Below are positions 9,538 to 17,452 of a stretch of DNA of 41,539 nucleotides, one piece after another. Made by a program: the position numbers and the translations under genes. Within the stretch, counting starts at the first letter, position 1. Each line of letters starts with the position of its first letter. The notes under the pieces were generated by a model. The model searched no databases, had not been told where the DNA came from, and saw only the letters and a list, made by a program, of their open reading frames with translations. Source of the stretch: a virus; IMG/VR virus record IMGVR_UViG_3300009093_000076, positions 1 through 41,539 of that record. One strand, given 5' to 3'.

Positions 9538-9561
9538 AACCTCCTTGCGACGCTCGGTCGC
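9538..9561 (-). promoter_or_regulatory. Strong Shine-Dalgarno with adjoining small hairpin before the coat gene
   Basis: On the minus strand AAGGAGG (9540-9546) lies six bases before the GTG start at 9534. Immediately upstream, GCGAC (9557-9561) and GTCGC (9547-9551) can pair around a five-base loop. The hairpin abuts the ribosome-binding site, so it could protect the message or set coat translation relative to scaffold. It is too short, and lacks a U-run, to be an intrinsic terminator. Confidence 0.5.
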
Positions 9562-9581
9562 GGAGGTCCGGCTGATTCAGA

Positions 9582-10730
9582 TCACCCGTAAAAACCCGCG
9601 GCTTCGAGCTGGCGAATCTGCTCCCGTCGTTGCTCTTCCTCACTCATGCGCCGTTGTGCGCCGCCCGGGGAAGTGCTGAGGGTTGCAGGAATCGTTGCTT
9701 GTGTTGTCGCGGGTTTCGGAGGTTCCTGGCTGGGTGCCCGTCCAGCTTCCGGCACGGAGCCGGCAGTCTCGTTTTCGCGATCCGTTCGGGCTTGCGCCGT
9801 TCCGTTCGCTCGCTGAGACAACTCGAGATGAACCGCTAGGTTCTCTTCGAGTATTTCACAAGCGCGGCGAATGTCAATAGGTCGTCCATGCTGACGATGC
9901 ATCGACAACATGATCTCGGCCAGCGCGTCCTTGGTGTAGTCCGCTGTGCGCGGGTCCGATGCGTAGGCGACGACGCGGGGGGTCTCTTCGTTCTTTGCCG
10001 CGAACTCGAGGTTCCGCTGCTTCACTTGCGCGACTTGTGCATCGAAGGCGGCGTCCTCCTCGGCCTGCTGTTTCCCCTTCACGGCCTGCTCAATCTGCTC
10101 GAGCCGGCGCTGAATCTCGGGGTCGGCCTGGGCCTGCTTCTTCTCGGCCTCGGTGAAGGTGCCGCCGCTGGCGAGCTTGAGCGAGATGGTTCGCCAGAAG
10201 CCGGCCGGGTCGCCCACGTTCCCGAGCCGATGGATAGCCGTCAGGAACTTGTCGGGGTCGCCGCTCTGCATGTCGGCGATGCTGGCCTTGAAGGCGCGGT
10301 CGTAGGCGACGACGGCGGCCTTTTCCTTTTCGACCTCGGCCTCGCGGCGCTCCACGGCGGCCTCGCGGCGCCCGGCCGCGCCATGCGCGCGGTGGGAGGC
10401 CCGGGTGAGCTCGGCTTGCTGCGCCCGAGCCTTGAGCAGCCGGTCCCGAGCGGCCTTGATGGCCTCGGGGCTGTTGAGCTTGGTCTCGTCGAAGTCTGCC
10501 TCATCGAGCGGGTCGATGGGCTCTTTGACCTTGGGGACGACCGAGCGCGACTCGCCGGGCTTCGGCTCTGACTTCGCTTCGGCGGTCGGCTCGGGCTTGG
10601 GCGCAGGCTTGGCGGGCTCATCCCCGAACCCAAGCAGCTGGGAAAGGGCGCTGGCCTGGTCGATGCTCGGCGGCGCAGGCGGTGCTGCTGGGGTCGGGGT
10701 GGCTGCGGCGGGTGCGGCTTGTTCGGTCAT
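9582..10730 (-). CDS. Capsid scaffolding protein
   Basis: This 382-aa protein is highly charged and Ala/Glu/Lys/Gln-rich. A Pro/Ala N-terminus (about 1-75) is followed by a long coiled coil (about 95-250, with the heptad-like stretch RREAAVERREAEVEKEKAAV), and the tail is basic and flexible (EEEQRREQIRQLEAAGFYG). Lack of aromatic core, coiled coil and position between portal and coat all fit a scaffold that guides procapsid assembly. SD-like AAGGA precedes ATG 10730. No protease is fused or adjacent, so release rather than cleavage would be expected. Confidence 0.75.
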   Translation of the reverse strand: MTEQAAPAAATPTPAAPPAPPSIDQASALSQLLGFGDEPAKPAPKPEPTAEAKSEPKPGESRSVVPKVKEPIDPLDEADFDETKLNSPEAIKAARDRLLKARAQQAELTRASHRAHGAAGRREAAVERREAEVEKEKAAVVAYDRAFKASIADMQSGDPDKFLTAIHRLGNVGDPAGFWRTISLKLASGGTFTEAEKKQAQADPEIQRRLEQIEQAVKGKQQAEEDAAFDAQVAQVKQRNLEFAAKNEETPRVVAYASDPRTADYTKDALAEIMLSMHRQHGRPIDIRRACEILEENLAVHLELSQRANGTAQARTDRENETAGSVPEAGRAPSQEPPKPATTQATIPATLSTSPGGAQRRMSEEEQRREQIRQLEAAGFYG

Positions 10731-10740
10731 GGTTGGTCCT

Positions 10741-12720
10741 TCACTGCATCACGGGCGGCGCGACGGTCGCCCCGGGCGGCCCTGGTAGTTGTCCCTGCAG
10801 CGACAAGGGTCCCGGAGGCGGCCCGCCTGCTGCGTTCATTGCGCCGGCCATCTGCGGCGCGGTCGGGGGCGGCGGTGGAGGCGTGATTCCCATCAGCTCG
10901 TCCACGTCGGCGAGGAAAGCGACGACGCGCTCAATCTTCTCGGCCCCCTCACCGTTGAGCTGCAGCCGGTTGAACGCCTTCAGCGCCTCGGCCTTGCACG
11001 TCTCAATGTCGTGGTACGGCGTCGGCATCATGTCCTCGGAATACTCCGGGCCCTTGATGACCTTCTTGACCGTCGCGATGGCGTTCTTGCGCAGAATCTC
11101 CTTGTCATCCGCCAGCGCTTGCAAGTCCGGCGACTTCACCGCCTGGAACAGCGCCGACGGCGGCAGCAGACCGCGCTCGACCAGGTCGGCAATCTGCTCG
11201 GCCTGCTCGCTCGGGTCCTGGCTGAAAAGGTTCGTGCCCTTTTCCTTGATTCGGTACTCATCCGGCTTCGCGGCAATCTCGGACCACTTGGCGCGCGTGA
11301 GCTGCTCGTCTTTTTCGAAGATGACCTCGAAATTCGGGTCGTGTTCGCTGAGTTCGCTCAGGCAACGGATGATGTTCTTATACCGGTCGAGCTGATAGCG
11401 CTTCCACGCGCGGAACTCGATGATGTGCCGGATGGTTTCGGTGTCGGCGAGGTACTTGAGACCCGGCTTGTGCTCGATACCGGCGGGACGACGCGCGGTC
11501 ATCGACATTTCGGACATTCCGCGCTGGTCGCGAGCCTGGGCGGGCAGGCGATCGAGCCGCGCAACCAGCTCTTGGGGCACGGCGGGCTGGTTGATGACCT
11601 CCATCGCCCCGTTCACATTGCCTTCGACCTGCCAGATGTTGAAAAGCGCGTTGTTGATCTGCGCCGGGTTCAGTTTCGCACCCTTGCTGAGCACGATGGC
11701 GGGCCGCGCGTAGCGGTCGAGCACCTGGTAGACGCGCTCGTTCCACTGATTCGACTCAAGCTGGGTCGCCGCCAGGATTTCCGGCTCGCCGCGCCCCCAA
11801 AAGCTTCCCGGAATGCGGTTCGGCTTGAACCAGGCCACCGGGAAATGGTCGTACGGCCACGGGCGAACGAGCAAAGGCGGCGCCGACTTGGTTCCGTCAA
11901 GGCAAACCATGTGCAAGCCGTCGTGGTTCGGCTTCACGGTGCGTCCGTCCTTGTCGCTCTTGCCGAACGCCTTCGGGTCGGTGAGGTCGACGCGCCCGCT
12001 TGGGAGGTGCCAGCCCTTCCAAACGATGACGAGGTCCGCGACCTTGCCTACTTCGCCGCTGTCGAACTCCTTCGCGTCGTCCCAGCTCGCGGCCGGGGCG
12101 TCCTTCACGGCCTGCAAAACCTCGGGACGGGCATTTGCTAGAAATGAAAGAAGCACGTCGCGCGGGATGACCTGGCGGCTGAATAGCTGCTGGGGCTTGT
12201 TGGAGCGAGCTTCCTGGCGCGAGACGAAATAGTTCCAGTGCCAGACGGGCGTGACAAGGATTCGCGAGTTCGCGACGTCGGCGCTGTACTCCTCGCCCCC
12301 GTTGCCGAAGATGAAGCCGTTCCAAGCGGCCTGCTCTTCCATCTCCTCGAGCTCGAGAATCTCGCGCTGGCCGTCGCAGGCGTCCTGCATCGCGTCGACG
12401 CGCTCGCGTAGGTCACTGTCGCCGCCCTCGGTCATGAACAGCGGGCGCACTTCGTTGCGAATCGTGTGGTTGACCTTCGTATCGACGATGGCCTGGACCA
12501 CGTTGTAGCCGGCGGTCTCGTCGACCAGCCCGAGCACGCCCATCGGCGACATGCCGGAGAGCCCGTGCTGCGTCGTGCCGGCCCAGAGCGTAAGCGCGTC
12601 GTCGGCCATGCGGCGCCGAGCCGTGCCCTGCTCGTTCCAAAGCTGCTGCGCGACGGTTGTCAGGCGCTCGGCTTGCTGCTCTTCGGTCTGTGAATCGTGG
12701 TACCAGAGTGGGTTCGGCAT
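10741..12720 (-). CDS. Portal protein
   Basis: This 659-aa protein has the layout of podovirus portals. It has a helical N-terminus with TVAQQLWNEQGTARRRMADDAL, a wing region containing TPVWHWNYFVS and the motif RPWPYDHFPVAWFKPNRIPGS written here in part as PFPVAWFK-type text, and then SFWGRGEPEILAATQLESN. A long stem/crown helical part follows (AWKRYQLDRYKNIIRCLSEL). The C-terminal 60 residues are a Pro/Gly-rich tail. It lies between terminase-linked small genes and the scaffold gene. The portal forms the dodecameric entry ring for DNA and docks terminase and adaptor. Length fits P22/SU10-type portals. Confidence 0.8.
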   Translation of the reverse strand: MPNPLWYHDSQTEEQQAERLTTVAQQLWNEQGTARRRMADDALTLWAGTTQHGLSGMSPMGVLGLVDETAGYNVVQAIVDTKVNHTIRNEVRPLFMTEGGDSDLRERVDAMQDACDGQREILELEEMEEQAAWNGFIFGNGGEEYSADVANSRILVTPVWHWNYFVSRQEARSNKPQQLFSRQVIPRDVLLSFLANARPEVLQAVKDAPAASWDDAKEFDSGEVGKVADLVIVWKGWHLPSGRVDLTDPKAFGKSDKDGRTVKPNHDGLHMVCLDGTKSAPPLLVRPWPYDHFPVAWFKPNRIPGSFWGRGEPEILAATQLESNQWNERVYQVLDRYARPAIVLSKGAKLNPAQINNALFNIWQVEGNVNGAMEVINQPAVPQELVARLDRLPAQARDQRGMSEMSMTARRPAGIEHKPGLKYLADTETIRHIIEFRAWKRYQLDRYKNIIRCLSELSEHDPNFEVIFEKDEQLTRAKWSEIAAKPDEYRIKEKGTNLFSQDPSEQAEQIADLVERGLLPPSALFQAVKSPDLQALADDKEILRKNAIATVKKVIKGPEYSEDMMPTPYHDIETCKAEALKAFNRLQLNGEGAEKIERVVAFLADVDELMGITPPPPPPTAPQMAGAMNAAGGPPPGPLSLQGQLPGPPGATVAPPVMQ

Positions 12721-12754
12721 GTCAGGCTCTTGTCAGTGATTCGTGGTCAAAAAA

Positions 12755-12982
12755 CTACTCTGTGACTCGCTCGACGACGCTGCCGTTTGGATAATTCAAC
12801 GGCGCCCAGTGGGTGACGGGGCGCTGTAAGCCCGAGGTGCACCAATATCCCTTGGATAAATGCATCGGCCTGTCGTGGGCTCGGTAAAAACCAACGGTCA
12901 TGCCGTTGCTTGGTTCGTGGAACATCAACACATGCTGTAAATGCTCAGGAGAGCGCTCCGTAGCTGGTACCCAGTCGATCAC
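12755..12982 (-). CDS. DUF551 domain protein
   Basis: This 75-aa protein starts at GTG 12982, overlapping the previous stop (GTGA). It matches the DUF551 outline from end to end: an opening Ile-Asp-Trp-Val-Pro-Ala-Thr-Glu-Arg-x-Pro-Glu, a beta strand HVLMFHEP, a central GFYRAHDR, then GYWCTSGLQ and the closing VTHWAPLNYPNG. DUF551 proteins are common small phage proteins without a settled function. A second copy is fused to the end of the gene at 29846-30250 in the other operon. Confidence 0.75.
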   Translation of the reverse strand: MIDWVPATERSPEHLQHVLMFHEPSNGMTVGFYRAHDRPMHLSKGYWCTSGLQRPVTHWAPLNYPNGSVVERVTE

Positions 12983-13269
12983 TTGATTCCCAATTTCGCA
13001 AACGCATGCTTCCGGCAAAGCGCCTTCTGCTTCCCGCCGAGCACGCCGCCATTCGGTTCGCCGCAGCCTTCCACGGCGCATTGGTTCGGATCGCCGCGGA
13101 ACTCGGGTTCGACTTCGGGCGGAGTTTCCGGTTCGTCTGGCGCCAGAGTCGCGCGGTCATCCGAGGGCGCAATGGCAGGCGTACCGGAGTCGTCGGACAA
13201 CTCCAGCGCCAGACTCCGAATGCCGAGCGCGCGCATGTCGATGACGAGGTTTTCGATCATGCTGTTCAT
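12979..13269 (-). CDS. Small protein with C-terminal zinc-finger-like motif
   Basis: This 96-aa protein starts at ATG 13269, overlapping the previous stop (ATGA). The N-terminus is helical (MIENLVIDMRALGIRSLALEL), the middle is an acidic Pro/Glu linker, and the end carries C-x4-C then C-x2-H (QCAVEGCGEP and LCRKHAFAK). This arrangement can bind one zinc ion. Its place between terminase and portal genes suggests an accessory role in packaging, but nothing in the sequence proves it. Confidence 0.65.
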   Translation of the reverse strand: MNSMIENLVIDMRALGIRSLALELSDDSGTPAIAPSDDRATLAPDEPETPPEVEPEFRGDPNQCAVEGCGEPNGGVLGGKQKALCRKHAFAKLGIK

Positions 13270-13547
13270 GGGCCAATCCCGCGAGCCCGACGAGCGGCGC
13301 TTAGCGCTTCGCCGGCCATCTTCTTCCCAAGCGGGTGCCTCTTGGCGTAGTCCCAGAGCCCCTCTTGCGCCGTGACGAACCTGTCGGCAAGGTCTTGGAT
13401 GTTCCGCTCGAACTCCGGCGGCATGCGCTCTTGGAGAACAGCGTCGGCCAGGCTCCGAATTGGGCTGTAGTAGCTCGGGTCTTCCGTAACGGACAGCCCT
13501 GCCTGACGAAGGACCTCGTCCAGTAGCCTTTGCTCGGCTTCGGTCAT
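13266..13547 (-). CDS. Unknown small helical protein next to terminase
   Basis: This 93-aa, mostly helical, charged protein overlaps the terminase stop by ATGA. Recognisable segments are TEAEQRLLDEVLRQAGL, PPEFERNIQDLADRFVTAQEG and a basic C-terminus GKKMAGEALSAARRARG. No known domain is visible. A role in packaging or head assembly is possible from position. It is not an obvious small terminase, since no DNA-binding helix-turn-helix stands out. Confidence 0.65.
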   Translation of the reverse strand: MTEAEQRLLDEVLRQAGLSVTEDPSYYSPIRSLADAVLQERMPPEFERNIQDLADRFVTAQEGLWDYAKRHPLGKKMAGEALSAARRARGIGP

Positions 13548-15088
13548 GCGAACACGCTCCTCAACCGCTCCGCCGCATAGCGGGTCGGGTTGCTCTTGCT
13601 GCTGTTGATGAAGTCCAAAACGCGGCGCTCGTTCTCGTCGATGCCGCTCGGGTCTACCGCGACGAAGGGCTCAGGGAGGTGCTTCAGCGAGAGGCAGAGG
13701 GCGGGTGCGTAATCCCCATGACGACCGTCCCCAGTGCTAGGAAGAACAATCTGCCAACTACGGGCGGTAAGTCGGCGCTGAATCCCCAAAATGTCAGCGC
13801 GTAGAGCAGCGTTAGGAGGAAGGCTAATTGTGCGTTCGCTAACGTGCTTCTCCAAAAGCTTCGCATGTGCCCTCCAGTTCGATTCGGTGAAGTCGTCTTC
13901 GATGAGCGTGATGCCCTGCTGCTGGGCGAGTTCGAACTTGTCGTTGAAGCTCGCCTGGTCCGTCCAGACGTGGTCGACCTTGTACAGTTCGAGCAGGGGT
14001 TTCATCTCCGCGAACACGCGAGACGATGCAAGCGGTGCCGACTTCGAGCCCATCCACTGACGCGCCAAGACTACCTCGGGGTTGCCTTTCGCGTCCGGGC
14101 GGGTGATGACCAGCGTCCAAGCGTTGCGGCGATTGGCGGGGTCGATTGCGGCGGAACACGGGTGCTCGTTGGGCTGCAGCTCGTCCGGGCCCTTGCGGGT
14201 GCATTCTTGGACGTCGATGCTTGAGAGCAGTGAGTCTTCCCCATCGGCGAACAGTGCGAGCACGTCGGTTCGGTACGCGCGCGGGTCTTCGCGGCGGAGC
14301 TTCTCGCAACGCTCTGGGGTAAACCAACTTGGATTCATTGATGGCCCGTCGGCCACAACGAACAGAACGTCGGGCGTCGGGCGCCCGTAGCAATCCACGT
14401 ACATGTCGTACACGGGCCCGTGCGGTTTCCACGGTGAGCCAGGGATGCCAATCTGCGCACCAGGCAGCAAGCGGCCGCGAACGGCGGTGAGCGCATCAGG
14501 CAGATTCACCACGCCTTCGCTCTGTCCCTGTAGGCGCGGCCCCTCGTCGAAGCTGCAGCCGGCGGACCAGCGCGCAACGAGCGAGCCGCCCGCTTTCTTG
14601 CCGGCGCTCACCATGACTTCGACCGCCCGTCCGCTCGGGTGCATCAAGAACACGGAGTCAGCAGTGGGCTTGCCAATCATCACGCCGCTCAGGTCCGGCG
14701 ACGCGCGCAAGGCCCCGACGAAGTGTTCGAAGATGGCGTGAGCCTTGTCCTTGTCGAGGCTGATGATGCTGTAGCGGGCAATCTCGTCCTCGCGGATGCC
14801 GTCTAGGTTGATGGTCTGGCTGGCGCGGAAAGCCTTGGCCGCTTCCTTGATGCTCTTAGCCGTGCGGATGGCGGCGAGCAGGACGGCGATTGTGGGCGCG
14901 ATGCCGACCATGCCGCGCAGAGCGTCGATTGCTTGGGTGCCACCGAAAGCGCGAACAACGTCGGGATGCTCCGCGTACTCACCAAGCTCCAGCCCGGTCT
15001 CGGCTCGAGCAATTGCGCGCTGCAGGACGGTCGCCGTGGTCAGGCGGAATCCGTCAGGCGAGCAGAGCAACTCCTCGAGGCCCATCAT
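13544..15088 (-). CDS. Terminase large subunit (packaging ATPase/nuclease)
   Basis: This 514-aa protein has both terminase domains. The ATPase part shows a deviant Walker A, AAIRTAKS (residues 72-79), and Walker B CSFDEG (178-183, acidic pair D181/E182). The nuclease part shows AAIDPANRR (D316), VWTDQAS (D377) and GRHGDY (D459), the spaced acidic residues of the RNase H-like nuclease. It would pump DNA into the prohead and cut it. It starts at ATG 15088 with ATGA overlap; ATG 15085 directly after is equally possible. It is followed by small genes and the portal, a standard order. Confidence 0.85.
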   Translation of the reverse strand: MMGLEELLCSPDGFRLTTATVLQRAIARAETGLELGEYAEHPDVVRAFGGTQAIDALRGMVGIAPTIAVLLAAIRTAKSIKEAAKAFRASQTINLDGIREDEIARYSIISLDKDKAHAIFEHFVGALRASPDLSGVMIGKPTADSVFLMHPSGRAVEVMVSAGKKAGGSLVARWSAGCSFDEGPRLQGQSEGVVNLPDALTAVRGRLLPGAQIGIPGSPWKPHGPVYDMYVDCYGRPTPDVLFVVADGPSMNPSWFTPERCEKLRREDPRAYRTDVLALFADGEDSLLSSIDVQECTRKGPDELQPNEHPCSAAIDPANRRNAWTLVITRPDAKGNPEVVLARQWMGSKSAPLASSRVFAEMKPLLELYKVDHVWTDQASFNDKFELAQQQGITLIEDDFTESNWRAHAKLLEKHVSERTISLPPNAALRADILGIQRRLTARSWQIVLPSTGDGRHGDYAPALCLSLKHLPEPFVAVDPSGIDENERRVLDFINSSKSNPTRYAAERLRSVFA

Positions 15089-15291
15089 GCTGGGTCAGCC
15101 CCCAGCGGCTCGAAGTAGCTCCAATGCGAACAAGCCCGGAGCGGCGTCGTATCCCCGGTGCGCGTCTCCCAGCAAGGCTCGGCCGTGTCCGTACGGAGCT
15201 TGACCAGCATCGGGTACTCGCGCCCCGGCACGGTGCCCATGAGCCAGACGTTCGGCTCGGGCATGGAGTCGGAGGTGCGGGTCCAGGGCAC
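15085..15291 (-). CDS. Small protein, unknown
   Basis: This 68-aa product is read from GTG 15291, which overlaps the previous TAG by one base. An internal ATG at 15264 (MPEPNVWLMG) is the alternative start. It contains PEPNVWLMGTVPGREYP, TAEPCWETRTGD and SHWSYFEPLGADP, with several Trp and two Cys, suggesting a small folded domain. No family is recognised. It is tightly coupled to the terminase gene by an ATGA overlap. Confidence 0.55.
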   Translation of the reverse strand: MPWTRTSDSMPEPNVWLMGTVPGREYPMLVKLRTDTAEPCWETRTGDTTPLRACSHWSYFEPLGADPA

Positions 15292-15479
15292 TACCAAACC
15301 GCCTTGACTGCCGGTCCGTACATGAGCCGATACAACTCCTGGTCGAGCCGCAAGAGTTCCTTCTGCCGAGCAAGGTACGGGTCTGTTTCGTAACCAGCCT
15401 GACGCCTGCGAACGACGTTCTCCTGGCGCCGCGCCTGTTTGCTGGTGACGCCCCACTTGTGCTTCTTGAGCGGCTTCAA
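15291..15479 (-). CDS. Small basic protein, unknown
   Basis: This 62-aa product begins at TTG 15479, overlapping the previous TGA (TTGA), with AAGGCGGGG upstream. It is basic at the N-terminus (KPLKKHKWGVTSKQARRQE) and helical in the second half (DPYLARQKELLRLDQELYRLM). The basic helical character would fit nucleic-acid binding. It lies two genes before the large terminase, so it is a weak small-terminase candidate. The TTG start is inferred from the overlap pattern used throughout this operon. Confidence 0.5.
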   Translation of the reverse strand: MKPLKKHKWGVTSKQARRQENVVRRRQAGYETDPYLARQKELLRLDQELYRLMYGPAVKAVW

Positions 15480-16063
15480 TGCATCCCCGCCTTCGCCCGA
15501 TACGCCTTCTGCTGCTCCACGCACTCAGAGCAAACAAGGTCGATGATTCGCCGCGCGAACTCCTCACGCTCGCTGCGCGCAATGTCGACGCGCTCACGAG
15601 CAGGCAAGGTGATGGTCACGAGGTAGTCTTCGCTCGGCATGCTGATGCCACGGCTGGCCGCGTCGATGCTGGCCTTGTCCTGACCGGCGAGCACACCGCC
15701 GAGCCCGTTCGGCTCCGGAGCCGCGGCGAGCAGGATGATGCCTTTGGCGAGCAGTCGCTTATTGCACTCCTGCATTATCTCCTGGAACAGCCGTTGCCAC
15801 TTGGCCGACTCGTCCTTGGTCAGCGGGCGGCCCTCCAAGAGCTCGCGGTTCGCGTTGACCACGTCCTCCTCGGACTCGAATGCGTCCAGCACGTCGTCGA
15901 TGCCGGGGGTGACGATGCGGGCGGCGACGGGGCCGATTGGCGCGGTCAGTTCCTCGTCGTCGGCTGGCGGCGGCGCTGGCTCAGTATCCGAAGGCTCAGC
16001 AGGAACCACGGTGCTCGCGCTGTAGTCATTCAGCTCGTCGACCTCGCGGTAGGCGCGGTTCAT
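15476..16063 (-). CDS. Unknown protein upstream of terminase (possible small-terminase candidate)
   Basis: This 195-aa protein starts at ATG 16063 with ATGA overlap. It has an acidic Pro/Ala N-terminal linker, then a helical part (DDVLDAFESEEDVVNANREL and SAKWQRLFQEIMQECNKRLL), a short hydrophobic segment (KGIILLAAAP) and a C-terminal helix with two cysteines (IIDLVCSECVEQQKAY). No helix-turn-helix is evident. It is the longest gene near the terminase without an assigned role. I infer nothing beyond possible involvement in packaging. Confidence 0.6.
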   Translation of the reverse strand: MNRAYREVDELNDYSASTVVPAEPSDTEPAPPPADDEELTAPIGPVAARIVTPGIDDVLDAFESEEDVVNANRELLEGRPLTKDESAKWQRLFQEIMQECNKRLLAKGIILLAAAPEPNGLGGVLAGQDKASIDAASRGISMPSEDYLVTITLPARERVDIARSEREEFARRIIDLVCSECVEQQKAYRAKAGMH

Positions 16064-16266
16064 TTCCCAACCTGGCCCTGCAGTCCGAAAAGCATGTCGG
16101 TTGCTTTGTGAACAAATCCTACGACCCGCCCTAGCTCCTCGTCGCTTGTGATCTGGCTGCGGCGATACAGCAAAAAACATGACTCGATGACCTGAGGCAG
16201 GTCCATATAAGGGTCCGGCTCCAGTAGTGTTCCGTTGCGGACAGCCATAGCAATGTTTTCACTCAC
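16060..16266 (-). CDS. Small helical protein, unknown
   Basis: This 68-aa product is read from GTG 16266, two bases after the preceding stop; ATG 16248 is an alternative. It is largely helical (DLPQVIESCFLLYRRSQ, ELGRVVGFVHKATDMLFGLQ). It overlaps the next gene by ATGA. No family is recognised. Its amphipathic helices suggest an oligomeric accessory protein. Confidence 0.55.
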   Translation of the reverse strand: MSENIAMAVRNGTLLEPDPYMDLPQVIESCFLLYRRSQITSDEELGRVVGFVHKATDMLFGLQGQVGK

Positions 16267-16268
16267 AC

Positions 16269-16508
16269 TCAGCCAGCCTTCCGCGGCATCTGCGCCTTGC
16301 CATCGACGACCGGGTCACCGCTTTCGAGCTTGCTCAGCGGAAGCGCCTTCACGTCGTCGCCGCGCGTGATGACCAGCAGCGGGCCAACCTGCTCGATGCT
16401 GTCGCAACGCTGGCTGGTCTGGTTGTCGTACGTCGCGAGCATGCCAACGGCGTTTTCGTTACCGAAGACCTTCACGCTGATGCTGAATCGGACTGCTGAA
16501 AACTTCAC
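16269..16508 (-). CDS. Small beta-rich protein, unknown
   Basis: This 79-aa product starts at GTG 16508, overlapping the previous TGA (GTGA). Strand-like segments KFSAVRFSISVKVFG, GMLATYDNQ and GPLLVITRGDDVKALPL are followed by a charged tail. The chosen start is far shorter than the longest open frame and is supported by the overlap. Function is unknown. Confidence 0.55.
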   Translation of the reverse strand: MKFSAVRFSISVKVFGNENAVGMLATYDNQTSQRCDSIEQVGPLLVITRGDDVKALPLSKLESGDPVVDGKAQMPRKAG

Positions 16509-16696
16509 TTTTTTGCCTCGGCTAGGGAACACGTGTCGCTCGGCGCTGGGCGCATGAATTGCGCGAGCTGCTGCGCGTCCATGGTTTGAGAGAACGACGC
16601 CCTGAGGTCGATGTTCTTGCATCCGCCGTCAATTCCAGAGAGCGGCGAAGATGGGCCGGCGTAGTGCCTGCATTGCGCACAGTGAATCCTGATCAC
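16505..16696 (-). CDS. Cys-containing microprotein
   Basis: This 63-aa product starts at GTG 16696 (GTGA overlap). It opens with IRIHCAQCRHYAG, a C-x2-C-x-H motif, followed by GGCKN and a later TCSLAE, giving four cysteines and one histidine able to bind a metal. It is one of many small CxxC proteins in this genome. Function is unknown. Confidence 0.55.
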   Translation of the reverse strand: MIRIHCAQCRHYAGPSSPLSGIDGGCKNIDLRASFSQTMDAQQLAQFMRPAPSDTCSLAEAKK

Positions 16697-17034
16697 GTTG
16701 CCTCCACGCTCTTTGGTTCGTCGCCAACCCGCTGCAAAAACTCGACCGGCACGTTCGGGATAATCCGCCCGCGCGCGTCCTTGATGTCGCAGTCGTCGCC
16801 GATGCGGTTCACGATGGTGTACAGGAACAGCGCGCCGATGTGGCGTGTCATTTTGACGGTCGCGCCGATGTTTAGCGCTGAGCTGGCAGAGTCGACGTGA
16901 CCTGAGCCGCTAAGCCCGTCTGCGTCGACCCCACCAGCTCGATTCCGTACGCGAGCATCGCTGCTCTCGCCGGCCAACTCTTCAGGCGGACCAACGCGCC
17001 ACCGCCGCGTCATAACGTCTGCCATGGTTTTCAT
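16693..17034 (-). CDS. Unknown protein with disordered N-terminus
   Basis: This 113-aa product starts at ATG 17034, overlapping the previous stop by one base (TGATG). Residues 1-55 look disordered, rich in Gly/Ser/Asp/Ala. Residues 56-113 look folded (NIGATVKMTRHIGALFLYTI, VNRIGDDCDIKDARGRIIP). The same frame stays open upstream to 17748, but that stretch covers a coding gene in another frame and a repeat-rich non-coding segment, so I reject the longer version. Confidence 0.55.
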   Translation of the reverse strand: MKTMADVMTRRWRVGPPEELAGESSDARVRNRAGGVDADGLSGSGHVDSASSALNIGATVKMTRHIGALFLYTIVNRIGDDCDIKDARGRIIPNVPVEFLQRVGDEPKSVEAT

Positions 17035-17354
17035 CACCCCGCCGCTTTCTTCGGCTGCGCGTCGAACTTCTTCAACGCCGCGAACCGCCGCACGTTGTCC
17101 GCGCCGTAGCCGGCCTTCTCCGCGTCGTGCAGCCACTGCTTGCCCACGTCGAGAATCTTGAGCCGCGTGGAGTTGTTGCACTGCGGGTAAGCTTCGCCCG
17201 ACTTGCTCACGTAGACCTTTGCGAGCTCGTCCTGGTCCAGCAAATCGAGCCGGTCGACGAACGCATCCAGTCGCTGCTCGAGAGGCAGGGCCAGAATCTC
17301 CCGAAGCGTACGGAATATCGGCCCATCGTTCGGTCTCGGCGGCTTGTACGACAT
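17034..17354 (-). CDS. Small charged protein, first gene after the repeat region
   Basis: This 106-aa product starts at ATG 17354. It contains NDGPIFRTLREILALPLEQRL, DAFVDRLDLLDQDELAKVYVS, then CNNSTRLKILDVGKQWLHDA and a basic tail. It is mainly helical and highly charged. It is the first gene after the 223-bp non-coding repeat segment, so it may head a transcript of its own. No family is recognised. Confidence 0.6.
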   Translation of the reverse strand: MSYKPPRPNDGPIFRTLREILALPLEQRLDAFVDRLDLLDQDELAKVYVSKSGEAYPQCNNSTRLKILDVGKQWLHDAEKAGYGADNVRRFAALKKFDAQPKKAAG

Positions 17355-17439
17355 GCGTTTCAGTTCGCGCGCGTGGTGTCAAGGTTCTGTCAGCGTTCGG
17401 CCGGTTGGTCAAGTGGTTCGTGAGAGCCCAAATCCACAG

Positions 17440-17452
17440 CTGGTTCAACCAG
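17440..17452. promoter_or_regulatory. Perfect 13-bp palindrome (operator- or origin-like)
   Basis: CTGGTT-C-AACCAG reads as a perfect 6+1+6 inverted repeat and runs directly into the 9-bp repeats. It shares the core GTTSAAC with the palindrome over the early promoter at 24538-24550 (CAAGTT-G-AACTTG). The same protein may bind both; this is inferred from symmetry alone. Confidence 0.4.
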
